From Siphonodentalium dalli (lineage: Eukaryota; Mollusca; Scaphopoda; Gadilida; Siphonodentaliidae): a DNA stretch of 64,000 nucleotides. Under the pieces are notes generated by a model. That model was not told the origin of the DNA. It made no database searches and saw only the letters and a list, made by a program, of their open reading frames with translations. Of the stretch, positions 10,960-20,800 are shown one piece after another. Position numbers and translations under genes: made by a program. Position 1 is the first letter of the stretch; every line of letters begins with the position of its first letter. The stretch is taken from positions 273,567,614 to 273,631,613 of the forward strand of contig CP136064.1 in assembly GCA_032622095.1 (NCBI GenBank), read 5' to 3'.

Positions 10960-13767
10960 ATGGCTGACACGACCAAACAGACTACAACAACACGCCACAC
11001 ACACAACTTGCCCACACAAAAACACTCTTTTCACCTACTCCACGTTAACATAAACGGACTATCTGCTAAACGCCAAATTCTTCAAGAGTACATCACCGAC
11101 CAACAACCAGACGTTATCGCCATCAACGAAACGAAACTCAACGACAACAGCAGGGTTAGCTTCACCAACTACAAGATCGCCCGCCGTGACCGTACCGCAC
11201 ACGGTGGCGGGGTCGCTCTCCTCATCCATAAAGACCTGAAACACGCCATGCTCAACACCGACGACCTAGACGAAGAAACCCTGGCAGTAGAAGTCACCAT
11301 TCGCAGTGCCAAGACTGCCATCATCGCCACATATAACCCGCCAAACACAGACCTCAGCAATGCCTCCTTCAAACACTTCACATCAACCCACCGCCACTGC
11401 ATCTTCATCGGAGACTACAACGCGAAGCACACCTACTACGGCTGTAAAAATACCAACAGAAACGGTGACCGAATGTTCAACATCATCGAAGATCTTGATC
11501 TACTCATACTAAACAACATAGACGAACCAACACATCACCACGCGGCGACCAACAAATGGGACATCCTAGACCTAGCCATTGCCACTCCATCCATCGCATC
11601 TAAAGGAATCATGTGCTATATTGGAGACGACGTATCCAGCGACCACCTACCCGTACACATAAGATCCAGCAATGCCTCAACCGATCGCCACCCGAAAACC
11701 CTCCGCCGCAACCTAAATAAAGCCGACTGGGACAGTTTCCGACAGCAACTCACCAACAGCATAGACAATTCACCCATCACATCAACCAGCGACATTGACG
11801 CGACATGCCAGCACCTATCCCAAACCCTCGAATCAGCCCTAGATACAGCATGCCCGAAACAACAAGTCAACACCACAGCATGGCGAGTCTCCCCCGAAAC
11901 TCTGAAAATGATCCGACTTAAACGCAAGCTAAGAAGACTACAGCAGAAAAACCCAAACGACATGTACTACCGAAATCTTTACAACAACATGAACAGACAA
12001 GTCAAAACGGCAGTCAAAAAAGAAAAACAAGCATCCTGGCAGCGGTCGACAACCGAACTCGGCGATAAAAGAATGAACAGAAACTTCTGGAGTACCTTCA
12101 AATCCCTTACCGGCACAGGAAAAAACAACAACAGCACAGAAAAACCCCTCAAAAAAACCGATGGCAGCCTGACCTCAGGAGACAAAGAAAAAGCAGAAGC
12201 CTTCGCCGACAACCTTCAAAAAATCCACAACACCCACCAAGGCCCAGCCTACGACGACGCCTTCAAAGCAACTGTAGAAAACCACATCAAAGACAACCCC
12301 GACCTCTTCAAACCACTTCCAAGTACCACCAACGACCACGATGATGTCTTCCCCGTAGCATCTCCAATCACACAAGACGAAATCGCATCTAACCTAAAGA
12401 AGGGAAAAGGCAACTCAGCACCAGGCAACGACAGCATCACATACGCCATCCTACGACAAGCCCCTCCAGCCTTCTTCGCCAGACTACTCCTTCTATTCAA
12501 CGCCTGCCTGACCATTGGATACTTCCCAACAGCATGGAAAACCGCCGTCGGTATCATGATACCCAAGCCAGAAAAAGACCGCGCCATTCCCAACAACTAT
12601 CGACCCATCAGCCTCCTCCAATGTACCGGGAAACTATTCGAAAGAATTATCAGCAGCCGACTACGAGAGCACCTTGAATCCTCCAACTTCTTCAACCCGT
12701 GGCAGCGTGGCTACCGACAAGGCAAAGAAGGCATGGAACACATCGTTCGACTAGCTGAAGACGCCCGACTATCCCTTGGCAAAAACTGGTTAACAGCTGC
12801 AGTATTTCTTGACGTTGAGAAGGCCTTCGATTCCGTATGGCACGACGGCCTAAGATACAAGTTCAGCCAGCTCAACATCGCCCGAAAATACACACGACTA
12901 GTATCCTCTTTCCTACAAGATCGTCAACTCAGCGTCCGCATCAACAACGACACATCCAGCCCAGTATTCCTACGCGCCGGAACCCCACAAGGATAAGTAC
13001 TCAGCCCACTCCTCTTCCTGATATACGCCAATGACATACCCACCAACCCAAGAAACAACGTAGAAATCTCACAATTCGCCGACGACCTAGGACTCTGGAC
13101 AACACACAAAAACCCCAGGATCCTACAAAAACGATTACAAAAGACCCTCGACGACTTATCAACATGGTGCTCTAGATGGAGAATAAAACTCAACGCCAAG
13201 AAAACCCAACTCATCATATTCCACCAGAGAAAAACAACACAGACTATCAACATCAAGATAGACAACGAGACCGTTCAACCATCCAACCAAGCCATCCTAC
13301 TAGGAATCACCCTTGACCAACGAATGACCTTCGCCGCGCACATCAAAAAAGTCGCTGACAAAGCCAGAAAAAGAACAAACCTGCTAAGTTGTCTCAGAGG
13401 TACCGACTGGGGAACCAACAGCCAGACCATCATCAACCTCTTCACACTATACGTCCGCCCAGTAATGGAGTATGGCGCACCCATCATAACAGCAGCCTCC
13501 AACAGCTCAATCGAAACCCTGCAGAAAGTCCAAAACAAAGCTCTCCGCATCGCTCTACATCAGCCAATCTTCACACCAATCCAAGCCCTCCACGACGCAG
13601 CAGACATACCTACGATGAAACAACGACTAACCGACCTCAGAAACCAGACCCTCGCCAGAATCGACAACAGCCCACTCATCCAAGAACTCCATCTACGAAA
13701 CCAGCTGCTCTCCACCAAAAAGACCAAGTCCATCCTAGAAATCGACAATACCGACAGACCCATCTAG
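10960..13767 (+). pseudogene. LINE ORF2, endonuclease-reverse transcriptase with one internal stop
   Basis: Would be 935 codons. Endonuclease about residues 20-235 (LLHVNINGLSAKRQ, INETKL, HGGGVALLIH, FIGDYNAKHTYYG, WDILDLAIA, SDHLPVHI); reverse transcriptase about 460-740 (NYRPISLLQCTGKLFE, FLDVEKAFDSVWHDGL, QFADDLGLW near residue 706, LNAKKTQLI); C-terminal YVRPVMEYGAP segment. The only defect seen is TAA at 12994-12996, at the Ser position directly after TPQG in the RT box; the frame then resumes VLSPLLFLIYAND without shift to 13767. So this copy is one base change from open. Confidence 0.94.
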
Positions 13768-13981
13768 ATCCCATACAACCGTCAACCAAGCCAACCAACA
13801 GCCAAATCCAACAGCCTCGACTCCTCCACCACGCTTCCACTGCTTTGCCTCCAAATACAACAGCCTCAACAACCGATTTTCATCGAAGAATTAAAGAAAG
13901 GGTGAAGGGAACTGCACAATGCATTCCGACCATCCTAACCGGCCTGCGGCCGGAAACTACACACACAAAAATTGGAAATGG

Positions 13982-15045
13982 CCTGAGAGTGGAGCGAAAC
14001 GGTCGTGATTGCTTCGATCCTTATTAGTTCCTCTTCGGTCAGAGCGTTGAGCACGGGTGAGTCGTGTGGCCGCGCCTCCGGGTGCAGCTGCCCTCGTGCT
14101 TAACGCCAGTGAGACGGTTTTGGATTAGGCTTATGGATTTAATCCCAGACGCCGTGTTGGCCGCAGTGCAAAAAAGTCATATATTGGACATTGCTAATTG
14201 GTCTCTCCAGTCTAGCAGGGGATATCTGACTCTTTGCCTGGAGTTCCGAGTCGAAGATGCTGGTAACCAGAAATCACAGACCCGGGACACCAACTCCAAG
14301 ACTGCCTCCTGTCACCTGAGTGGGAAGAAGAAGGGGCCGCCCAAGAAAAAGACGCCTGCGAGAAAAAGAAGGGACGCCGCTAGACGAGCCAAATGGAAGA
14401 AGAGGGGGGTGACTGTTGATCTGCCAGTCACCCCTCCCCTTGTGGTTCAGCCGTCTATAGTCATAGCCGGCGGGTCGAAGTTGTCTGAGAGACGCCCAGA
14501 CGACTCGACCTGCATGGAGACTGACGACATAGTATCAGCTAGCAGGGACTCCGTGGATCTGCCGGAGGTCCATGCTGTCGTCGTCGAGGCTTGCGGAGAC
14601 AGGGACGTGGATACCACCCCAGATGTTCCTGCCGCCAGCTTCGAAGTGGAACTGGAGAGTTATACACCTTGGACACCGGATTACCAACACATCCCGGTGT
14701 CCCCCAGCTCCACCAGCACCAACAACAACAACATCGACACAGACACTCGCTCTGTGGAGGAGATAATTGCTGAAACCAAAATAATCAATGATCAGAACGC
14801 AAGAAAACTCCAACTCCTCATACGACAACAACATCAACAGGAATCTCCTCCATCTCCACAGTCATCAACGGAGAAACGAAACCCTAAAAAGAAAAGAAAA
14901 AAGAAGAAATAAAATCAATCATAAAAATGCTTACCTTTTTTTTTTTTTTTATTCACCAATAAAGGCAATAACATGAGGGATTAAGGGGAGGACCATTCGG
15001 TGCTTCCGACAATCCCGGGCTAGCCCCCCGAACCACTCATTTCAC
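13982..15045 (+). mobile_element. One-ORF element, copy A (about 1.06 kb)
   Basis: Bounded by AATTGGAAATGG (13970-13981 and 15046-15057). The 5' end aligns with copy B from AGAGTGGAGC onward and shares GTTGAGCACGGGTGAG. It has a single ORF, a T-run (about 14934-14951), then a conserved 3' end GGATTAAGG ... AATCCCGGGCTAG ... CCGAACCACTC without poly-A. No transposase or reverse transcriptase is present, so it must be moved by another element. Its immediate neighbour is the jockey LINE, with a shared target duplication. Confidence 0.88.
14064..14912 (+). CDS. Unrecognised basic protein of the one-ORF element, copy A
   Basis: 282 residues from the upstream ATG; the better start is probably 14133 (MDLIPDAVLAAVQ, 259 residues), where conservation with copy B begins to look coding. 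A conserved N-terminal block contains DIANWSLQSSRGYLTLCLEF. A strongly basic stretch at residues 88-114 (K/R-rich, RRDAARRAKWKKR) follows, then VTVDLPVTPP, an acidic Ser/Pro-rich middle (TTPDVPAASFEVELE), Asn run, and a Gln/Lys-rich tail. No cysteine knuckle or enzyme motif seen. The basic stretch suggests nucleic-acid binding or nuclear import (inference). Function unknown. Confidence 0.72.
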   Translation: MWPRLRVQLPSCLTPVRRFWIRLMDLIPDAVLAAVQKSHILDIANWSLQSSRGYLTLCLEFRVEDAGNQKSQTRDTNSKTASCHLSGKKKGPPKKKTPARKRRDAARRAKWKKRGVTVDLPVTPPLVVQPSIVIAGGSKLSERRPDDSTCMETDDIVSASRDSVDLPEVHAVVVEACGDRDVDTTPDVPAASFEVELESYTPWTPDYQHIPVSPSSTSTNNNNIDTDTRSVEEIIAETKIINDQNARKLQLLIRQQHQQESPPSPQSSTEKRNPKKKRKKKK

Positions 15046-15057
15046 AATTGGAAATGG

Positions 15058-15455
15058 ATCTTTTTGCAAAACTCAACACTAAGTCATTGGTGTGGACGTA
15101 TTTCGGGGTAAAAGTGAAATGTATTCTTGTTGGTGTGATGTTGTTATATAATTATGAAGTTGATGTCCATGTTAATTAAATAAAAGTACACAGTAAATAT
15201 TAATATGCGTTGTTAATTCTTTCAAAATACGAAACTATGTCCCATTTGGGAAGCTACGAAGGGTAACTCTACGTTGAGAAAATGCTCAGATATTCTGACT
15301 TGGATTACTTATTCAGACGATGTTTTCTATGGAGTGGTAGGGTCTTTTAGCTTCAGATTTTCGGCGATGTTAGTAGAATGTTACATTCCTCCAGTTGACA
15401 TAGTGCCTGAATACTAACTTATCATTTTTAAGCACCCGAGCAAGTACATAACATG
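15058..15455. other. Spacer without recognised gene
   Basis: Contains a stretch (15340-15410) that recurs in inverse orientation near 60800-60890 (GAAAATCTGAAGC), so at least part is interspersed repeat. No coding signal. Confidence 0.5.
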
Positions 15456-15572
15456 TCTTTAAGATTATCGAGACATGATCTAAAATTGATTGGCAACCAC
15501 AATTGTTTTACAGTAATTCGTGAATTAACAGCTAAAGATTATTGTATTTAATATTATTTCCCACCCACACAC

Positions 15573-15714
15573 CTCCTGATCAAACGGTGCCATCTTGCTC
15601 TTGGCATTCCTCCACGGATTATCGATTCCTTGTATCTTATCCAGCTCCCCATATTTCCAAAACCCTTCATCATCAGGATGAACATCGAGCATAACATCAC
15701 CGTCAACTGAAGTC
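15573..15714 (-). CDS. Duplicated penultimate exon, copy 1
   Basis: Same length (142) and nearly the same protein as 28442-28583, with HPDDEGFW in place of HPDDGGFW. Acceptor is CCAAAG (still AG), donor GTGTGT. It sits in the second copy of the duplicated 3' block with no upstream GH16 exons of its own between 15.7 and 27 kb. It can be expressed only as an alternative 3' end of the main gene or as a gene remnant. Confidence 0.85.
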
Positions 15715-16074
15715 CTTTGGAAAGACGTCAAAAGAATCTCAAGATTTTACGACTTGTACAAGAATCATGTTATAATATAACTATAATGTTCCGATTGACG
15801 CAATGAAACAACCTACATGTACAGTATACACACTTTTCATGCCCAGTATTACTGTAAGTTAGTTGCTATGTTCTTTTATACCACGATCGCCTATATCACT
15901 ATATAAATAAAGCCATCTGTTTAAATTTTACATTTAATCAACACGGTAACACCTGTTGATTATACGTGCCTACTGTTGATTAAACTTCGCAGAGTGGATT
16001 AAACTTTCTCCATACAATTTGAACGGAAAAGTGTTTATCATGCATCGCATTGTAAAGATCGTGGCATAAACAAA

Positions 16075-16188
16075 ATATACGCATAGTGTTTCTGAATAAC
16101 AAATTTAATCCACTCGTGGGATTGGCGATTTACACCGCCAATCTCACTCGTGGATTAAATTTGTTATTCAGAAACACTATGCGTATAT
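16075..16188. repeat. Long perfect-looking palindrome (fold-back)
   Basis: Arms of about 50 bp run from ATATACGCATAGTGTTTCTG to its reverse complement CAGAAACACTATGCGTATAT around a short centre (GGCGATTTACACCGCC). Absent from the other duplicate at the corresponding place. Confidence 0.85.
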
Positions 16189-16269
16189 ATATTCTATATA
16201 TATATACAGCGTAACCGAAGCCCTAACAATACACGATATGTTATTATATATACATGCAGCGTAACCAAA

Positions 16270-16810
16270 GCCTTAGGGAGGTACTATACGCCATTTTCAA
16301 TAAATTCCCGGTAATAACAACGATCTAAGTAATTTGAGTCAAAGATGTATTATGTAAATGCTCAGGTATGCTTAAAATCAAAGTTAATAATTTGATATAA
16401 ATTTAATTTATGGCTGGAGCCATACATTAAATTACGAATTTCCACGTACAAGACATCATCAAGTTAATTGGCGGGTAGTGGATTACGCAACGCATGCCAC
16501 ACATGATCTTACAACAAATACGGGGCATATACTCAAGCCACTCACTAACTAGTGACAATTCAATAACTTACAATGATTATATGGGACTAGTATGCATATA
16601 ATATAATATTTATTTGATACATTTGCTTGAAAACTGTACACGTAATTTGACAACGGCAATTTGTATTTTCACATTCCGGCTAATCTGCCACCCGTAACAT
16701 TACTTCGTACTCATCAGTTTTTTCAAATAATGGAAATATGGTTTCCTTAGTAACTTACTCAGAGACTATGGAAACCAACAACAACATTTGAGTATAGTAT
16801 CCCTTCAACT
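16270..16810. mobile_element. Interspersed TIR element family R1, copy a
   Basis: One of four related copies (29012-29582, 32286-33353, 42046-42713). Ends are inverted: GGGGTACTGTA at one side and TACAGTATCCCTTTAA at the other, best seen in the other copies. Internal landmarks: AACAACGATCTAA, TTTGATACATTTGCTTGAAA, CATTACTTCGTACTC. No ORF, so non-autonomous. Confidence 0.72.
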
Positions 16811-17144
16811 ATACATGATATGTTCTTATATACAGCGTAATAGAATTAGCCCTACCAATACACGATATATTATTATATCATTAAAGTATGTTGGGCCCTG
16901 TGACTGGGAGATCAGGCCCACAAATGCTTACATATATAATATGGTGCTGGACATTTGCAAAATGAGGTCCCCACAAGGTGAATTTATTAACGCTACCCTG
17001 CATATCCGGCTAGCATAAATGAATTCACACTCTGGAAACCTCATTCTGTTTAGGCCTCATCTTCTCTGGACAGAATCTTTATTCACAAATGAACAAGTTT
17101 TTTTTAGTTTCTTTACTTCTTCACAAAGAAACTTCTTATCGTAG

Positions 17145-17350
17145 CAAATAAGCAGTATCCCACAGCATCATAGCAATTCAGCAGGACCCAACAACATCGT
17201 AGCAAATTAGCAGGAAACATCAGCATTATAACACCTCCGCAGAACTCACCATCATCGTAGCAATTAAGCATGCATGACCCACCAGCATCATAGCAATTCA
17301 ACAGGACCCATCAACATCGTAGCCAATTAGCAGGAGCCACCAACATCATG
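17145..17350. repeat. CAGGACCC / CATCGTAGCAA tandem repeat, copy 1
   Basis: Irregular units of about 35-45 bp (GCAGGACCCAACAACATCGT, agcaatt) repeated about five times. Expanded to about 950 bp at 30010-30960 in the other duplicate. Confidence 0.85.
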
Positions 17351-17446
17351 TAGTAGACTATCAGGACCTCTTAACTAGGGGTAGTTTCAGAATATGCAAG
17401 TTCGAAACCAGAATCCGATCTTGTACAGAATTGTAGTAAAATGTGA

Positions 17447-17605
17447 TATGGTGACTCATCCCTATATATAGCATCTACATGGTGACTCATCCCTATATAT
17501 AGCCTATTCATGGTGACTCATCCCTATATATAGCCTCTACATGGTGACTCGTCCCTATATATAGCCTATACATGGTGACTCATCCCTATATCTAGCCTCT
17601 ACGCC
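17447..17605. repeat. 31-bp satellite CATGGTGACTCATCCC, copy 1 (5 units)
   Basis: Five units of CATGGTGACTCATCCCTATA plus TATAGCCTCTA. The orthologous array in the other duplicate (31020-31665) has about 21 units. Confidence 0.92.
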
Positions 17606-17835
17606 CAAATTTTTAAATTGGTCAGTTTTACTCTACAATAAATAACTTAATGCTGAGCAATATTCTTTGCCCCTTCCATGTTCTCCCTATTTATATATAA
17701 AAGAGTAGGTTATGTATGTCCGCCTGTCTGCATGTTCGCTAGTTTTGTCCCAGACCCCTGGACCGAATTTAACCAAATTTGGCGTGGTGTCTCAGGCGGA
17801 TGTTATAATGTCGTCAGATTTTTAGATTTGTTAGA

Positions 17836-20800
17836 TTTATATAATCTTTACAGCCAAGGCTCAGTAGTCACAGTAGATCGGGAGGAAGTATAATCCGACC
17901 TTGTTTGTGGGACTCAATCAAAGAGCGACCAGCCATGACTGTCAGGACATGGTGCACCAGGCTGGGGAGTTAGTATGATGTGCCAAATATTTGATATAGT
18001 TCGCACGAAGATGTTAATGTGATTTCTTAAGGAGTCGGTGTCTGCTGGCGGTAGAAGATGTGTTCCAGTGTTCGGTTATACAACATAAGAACGTGTGTGT
18101 TAATTTGTGGAATAGACGACATTGTGGCTCACTATAATATAGCCCATATGCAAACTTGGTAGGATATATAGTGTCATCGTCAACATTAATAGATTGCACA
18201 ACTTGCATAAAATTCGCATCACATTTTACTGCTTTGACTATTAAGTCAAACGGCTTCATTTTATTGGTGTTTGTGAATGTCGTAACCCATCAACTCGTGA
18301 ATTAGAGGTTATGTCGTTCACGAAAATGACACATGACCTATTTTTGTTTTCAGTATGAAGAATTATCCTAGCTCTTATTCATCGAGAAACATAACATTCT
18401 AGTATTTCAACATGTTTGCCAGGGGAATAAAAACAATAACTTGCTTCCGACCGAAGCGTGCTGCATTGTTTACATGTAACATCATACTTGTATCCGCTGC
18501 TCATGGTGAAATACTAGCAAGAGACCAGGAATTAACTTTAAGTGAACGTCGACATTCACGGACCGTATCACGTGACATTCGACCCAACGGCAAACATAAT
18601 TCAGTGTTTTTGAAACAGCATGTAGATTCTGCACTCGACCATTCACGAAAAAATAGAAACATATAATATCAAGGAGTCTTTGTTATCATCACCTGGTAAA
18701 TATTTGGTATTGTCTGGAACTGTGTCATGGACACAGAATATCTTAATTGTACCATAGTATGCAACAACTTCAACAATCTACTAATATCAATGATGACCAC
18801 TTACATCCTGCCAAGAATGTGCATGTGCTTTATGTGACAAGCCGACATGTATTCAAGTCTAGGAATTACGATACCTTTTCTCCTGTTGTAAAACGAGAAC
18901 AATAACACCAGACTTCTGAAGCAACACGTTTTTCTTGCAAACTATCAGGCAACTACTTGGCAGAATAACTCACACCAATTCTGGAATGTCATGCCATTAT
19001 AACACCATGCAACGCGGGCTTCATATAGCCCTACGCTGTGTGGCATATATAACCATAGCCCGTCTATAATGCACGAGATACATGTTTTGGTTATATGATA
19101 ACACTAGGCATAGCGATATGAGTGGTCCCTAAAGTATGTCCCTTTACCTATTACCCGTTTGAGTGTCATGTAAATAATGTTATCCCCTGGACGCAGAGCG
19201 GGAGTGGTCAGCACCATGATACACGTGCATAAGAACGAATTTATAACCAATAACGTAGCAAGATTCAGGCGAATCATTATCGGTCAGTCCACTCTCATTG
19301 TCGCTTTCACGCCCATCGGGTTCGTACATAGATCAACGCCATGCTACTATTATAATCTTCGTATTGTTAACAAATCCAAATGATTTCAGTTGACTCAGAA
19401 TATATATACCCAAAATCTTAACAGAACCATAACAGCTAAACAGAGTCAAACATTTTCCTAAAAATCCTGACATGCAGTTTATCGGATCGCCCCGGGTGGC
19501 CCGGTCCGTCCCCCAGCGCTAATATATAATCAAGTCATGGGAGTTATGCTTGTCTCCCTCAAATGACCCCGTAAAAGAAGTCCCGGAATAGAAAGCATAG
19601 TTACTGTGCATGAGATATATGGGTGCATGGGATTGTATGGGATTGGTTTTCCATGACGGCCATCGGTGGTCGATGCGTGAGGGGCCCGAAAGACCTACGC
19701 ACACTTCATCCCTATCCAAATGCAGTTATGGAACAACTGCGATTTGCAATTGACTACAATGATTCATGCGAATTGTTGTTATTTGGCCGCCGACATGTCA
19801 GGGTGCACTGGTGTATTAAATGTGAGGATATCTTCTTGGAATAATCGAAGTAGTGCCAATTTTGACTTAAATGGCTACCCTCAGGACGATCACAGTTATT
19901 GGGCATTTTCGTTAATGAATTACTCATCTCAATACATGAGTTGGGACAAGATATTAGAGTTCTTTAGTTTGTTGAGGAGCACCAGTGAATGCATTTCTTA
20001 ATGAACAATTTCTTATCCCCATATGACGAACCCAATTAAATTTGTGTTGGTAAGTTTGAAAATATTCGATGTTGGTGGCCGTTTTGGACGCCATCTTAAA
20101 AGAATTATCAAATATGAAGTGTTCGAAGCTGTATATACCGTAATTTGTGTCTAGTGTTACAAAATGCGCCACATAATAAGAAAATAACTCCCAGTTAACG
20201 TGAGTCTCACTCGTCAGTCTTCGGTAGCCATATGTGACCAGTTGAAATACATATATAATCTGCTTTGCACAAAAATTAAAATACAAATTGAAAAAAATAT
20301 GAAATAGTTGACAAAAAAGTGATCATGTGAGGTTTTATGAATTTATAAATTCTGGACCAGTATCCTCGTGTTATTTTTCCATACCCTTATCAAAATTTAA
20401 TCACAATGTTGTAAAATTTTGAGAAATTAGTAAAGTTTATCATTTTTCACCATTTTCCCCAAATTCGGACAAGGTTGTTCATAATCTCCTTCATCAGTCT
20501 CTACGTTGTTTCATTTTATTCACAGAAAGCCTTCTTTCGATGCAACATTCTATGTAAACTTTACAATTCATTATTCTACGAAAATTTTATTTTAGGGGGT
20601 GGGGTTAAGTTTATGCCCACAGCGCATTTTCAGAAAAATATAATTGGCATTCCATCATTCAAATTGTTTTGCTATGTCCTTGGGGCAATTTTTTAGATAT
20701 GTTGCCCGTCAATGGCCCATGTGTTTCACAAGGTATAGCCAATTATATGTGACACTATTTTTCAAAATCCAAGCAAAATTTCGCAATTTCAAAATATTTA

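Larger units (their letters stand above)
9213..13969 (+). mobile_element. Jockey-type LINE, full-length copy
   Basis: Bounded by the target duplication AATTGGAAAT (9203-9212 and 13970-13979, third copy 15046-15055). Contains a 185-bp 5' leader in which CATCGAGTCAGCAGCACTC occurs twice (about 9219 and 9249), ORF1, a 56-bp gap, ORF2, and a 3' UTR of about 200 bp ending in a CCGGCC-TGC-GGCCGG hairpin and an A/C-rich run (no poly-A). Gag-like ORF1 with three zinc knuckles plus an APE/RT ORF2 without RNase H motifs seen is typical of the Jockey clade. Confidence 0.95.
2240..17835. repeat. Direct duplication, copy 1 (3' end of the GH16 gene)
   Basis: Shares with 25300-31880, in the same order and orientation: SINE fragment, a segment beginning ATGAGYGGCAAGCGGGATTG (3104 / 25833), the 31-bp satellite (4075 / 27350), last exon, penultimate exon, a 550-bp interspersed repeat (16270 / 29012), the CAGGACCC repeat and the CATGGTGACTC satellite. 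The copy-1 block was enlarged by about 10.7 kb of retrotransposons between 4690 and 15455. Divergence includes indels and private insertions, so it is not an assembly duplicate. Confidence 0.88.

Noticed and set aside
13389-14027. 212-residue frame overlapping the LINE 3' end
   Set aside because: Out-of-frame shadow of ORF2 running into the 3' UTR.
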